Positions 4,935 through 5,309 of a stretch of 5,309 nucleotides of DNA are shown here, one piece after another. This stretch comes from Oscillospiraceae bacterium (lineage in GTDB: Bacteria > Bacillota_A > Clostridia > Oscillospirales > Oscillospiraceae). Made by a program: the position numbers and the translations under genes. A model generated the notes under the pieces. The model did not search any database, was not told the origin of the DNA, and saw only the letters and a list, made by a program, of their open reading frames with translations. The DNA lies in the NCBI GenBank assembly GCA_017936985.1, contig JAGBEM010000031.1:1-5309 (forward strand), written 5' to 3'. Each line of letters opens with the position of its first letter. Position 1 is the first letter of the stretch.

Positions 4935-5309
4935 ATGAAATACAGTTATTTCCCCGGCTGCACACTGCGCACCAAAGCAAAAGATCTTGACCGTTACGCC
5001 AGAGCCTCTGCAGAGGCTCTGGGTTTCGTGCTTGAAGAGCTTCCCGACTGGCAGTGCTGCGGCGGCGTATATCCCCTTGGAAGTGATGAGATCGCTTCCA
5101 AGTTGTCCTGTGTCCGTGCCCTGAACGACGCAAAAGAAAAGGGACAGGACCTTGTCACCGTGTGTTCTGCCTGTCACCATGTGATGAAGCGGGTCAACGA
5201 TGACATGAAGAACGTTCCCGACATCCAGACCCGTGCCAATAACTACATGGGACTTGCCGAACCCTATACCGGCGAAACGGAAGTTCTCCACTTTCTGGAA
5301 GTCCTGCGT
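4935..5309 (+). CDS. HdrB-like CCG-domain protein (heterodisulfide reductase subunit B family), N-terminal part
   Basis: 125 codons are seen, from an ATG at 4935 to the right edge, still open. The opening MKYSYFPGCTL is characteristic of HdrB. The cysteines C9, C41-C42-G43, C77 and C80 give CX31CCGX33CxxC, exactly within the CCG-domain pattern CX31-38CCGX33-34CxxC, which in HdrB binds an unusual iron-sulfur cluster at the disulfide-reducing site. HdrB normally has two such domains; only the first is within the window. AAAGGAG (4922-4928) lies six bases before the start. Family knowledge: outside methanogens, HdrB-type proteins serve in HdrABC/Flx electron-bifurcating complexes and other cytoplasmic redox systems. 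Its position right after a dehydrogenase gene suggests a link to NADH or ferredoxin balance (inference). Other CCG-domain proteins (GlpC, LutA/LldE-like) are less likely given the opening, but hdrC and hdrA partners are not visible here. Confidence 0.85.
   Translation, partial: MKYSYFPGCTLRTKAKDLDRYARASAEALGFVLEELPDWQCCGGVYPLGSDEIASKLSCVRALNDAKEKGQDLVTVCSACHHVMKRVNDDMKNVPDIQTRANNYMGLAEPYTGETEVLHFLEVLR

Overview
The window looks like a chromosomal segment from an anaerobic, fermentative Firmicute, probably a Clostridia member of the Oscillospiraceae/Ruminococcaceae kind. The evidence is an oxygen-sensitive class III ribonucleotide reductase with its radical SAM activase, a clostridial-type lactate/malate dehydrogenase, an HdrB-like protein, strong purine-rich Shine-Dalgarno sites, near-consensus SigA promoters and moderate GC content. 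No RNA gene, mobile element or CRISPR array is visible. The taxonomic guess is inference.

Left block (minus strand, about 1-3730): reading in the direction of transcription, the order is nrdG (activase, probable TTG start at 3694), a 160 bp regulatory gap, nrdD (class III ribonucleotide reductase fused to a C-terminal glutaredoxin-like domain), a 54 bp gap with a strong hairpin, and trxB (thioredoxin reductase, cut by the left edge). The gap before nrdD holds a perfect TTGACA-17-TATAAT promoter, two related NrdR-box-like sites just upstream of it, and a long inverted repeat that swallows the -10 element. nrdG has its own extended -10 promoter. Together the three genes could make a nearly self-contained anaerobic dNTP system: NrdG installs the glycyl radical, NrdD reduces nucleotides, and NADPH electrons may flow through TrxB to the fused redoxin domain.

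Right block (plus strand, about 3838-5309): a divergent promoter drives an LDH/MDH-family dehydrogenase. It is followed after 40 bp by the start of an HdrB-like CCG-domain protein cut by the right edge. These two are probably cotranscribed and suggest NAD(H)-linked redox balancing. The dehydrogenase has a mixed set of specificity residues, with an MDH-like Arg and an LDH-like Thr.

The 252 bp between the two blocks holds the two divergent promoters and a 14-bp-periodic TATCGA triplet at the dehydrogenase transcript start. The best candidates for a closer look are the NrdD-redoxin fusion beside trxB and the unusual control region of nrdD.
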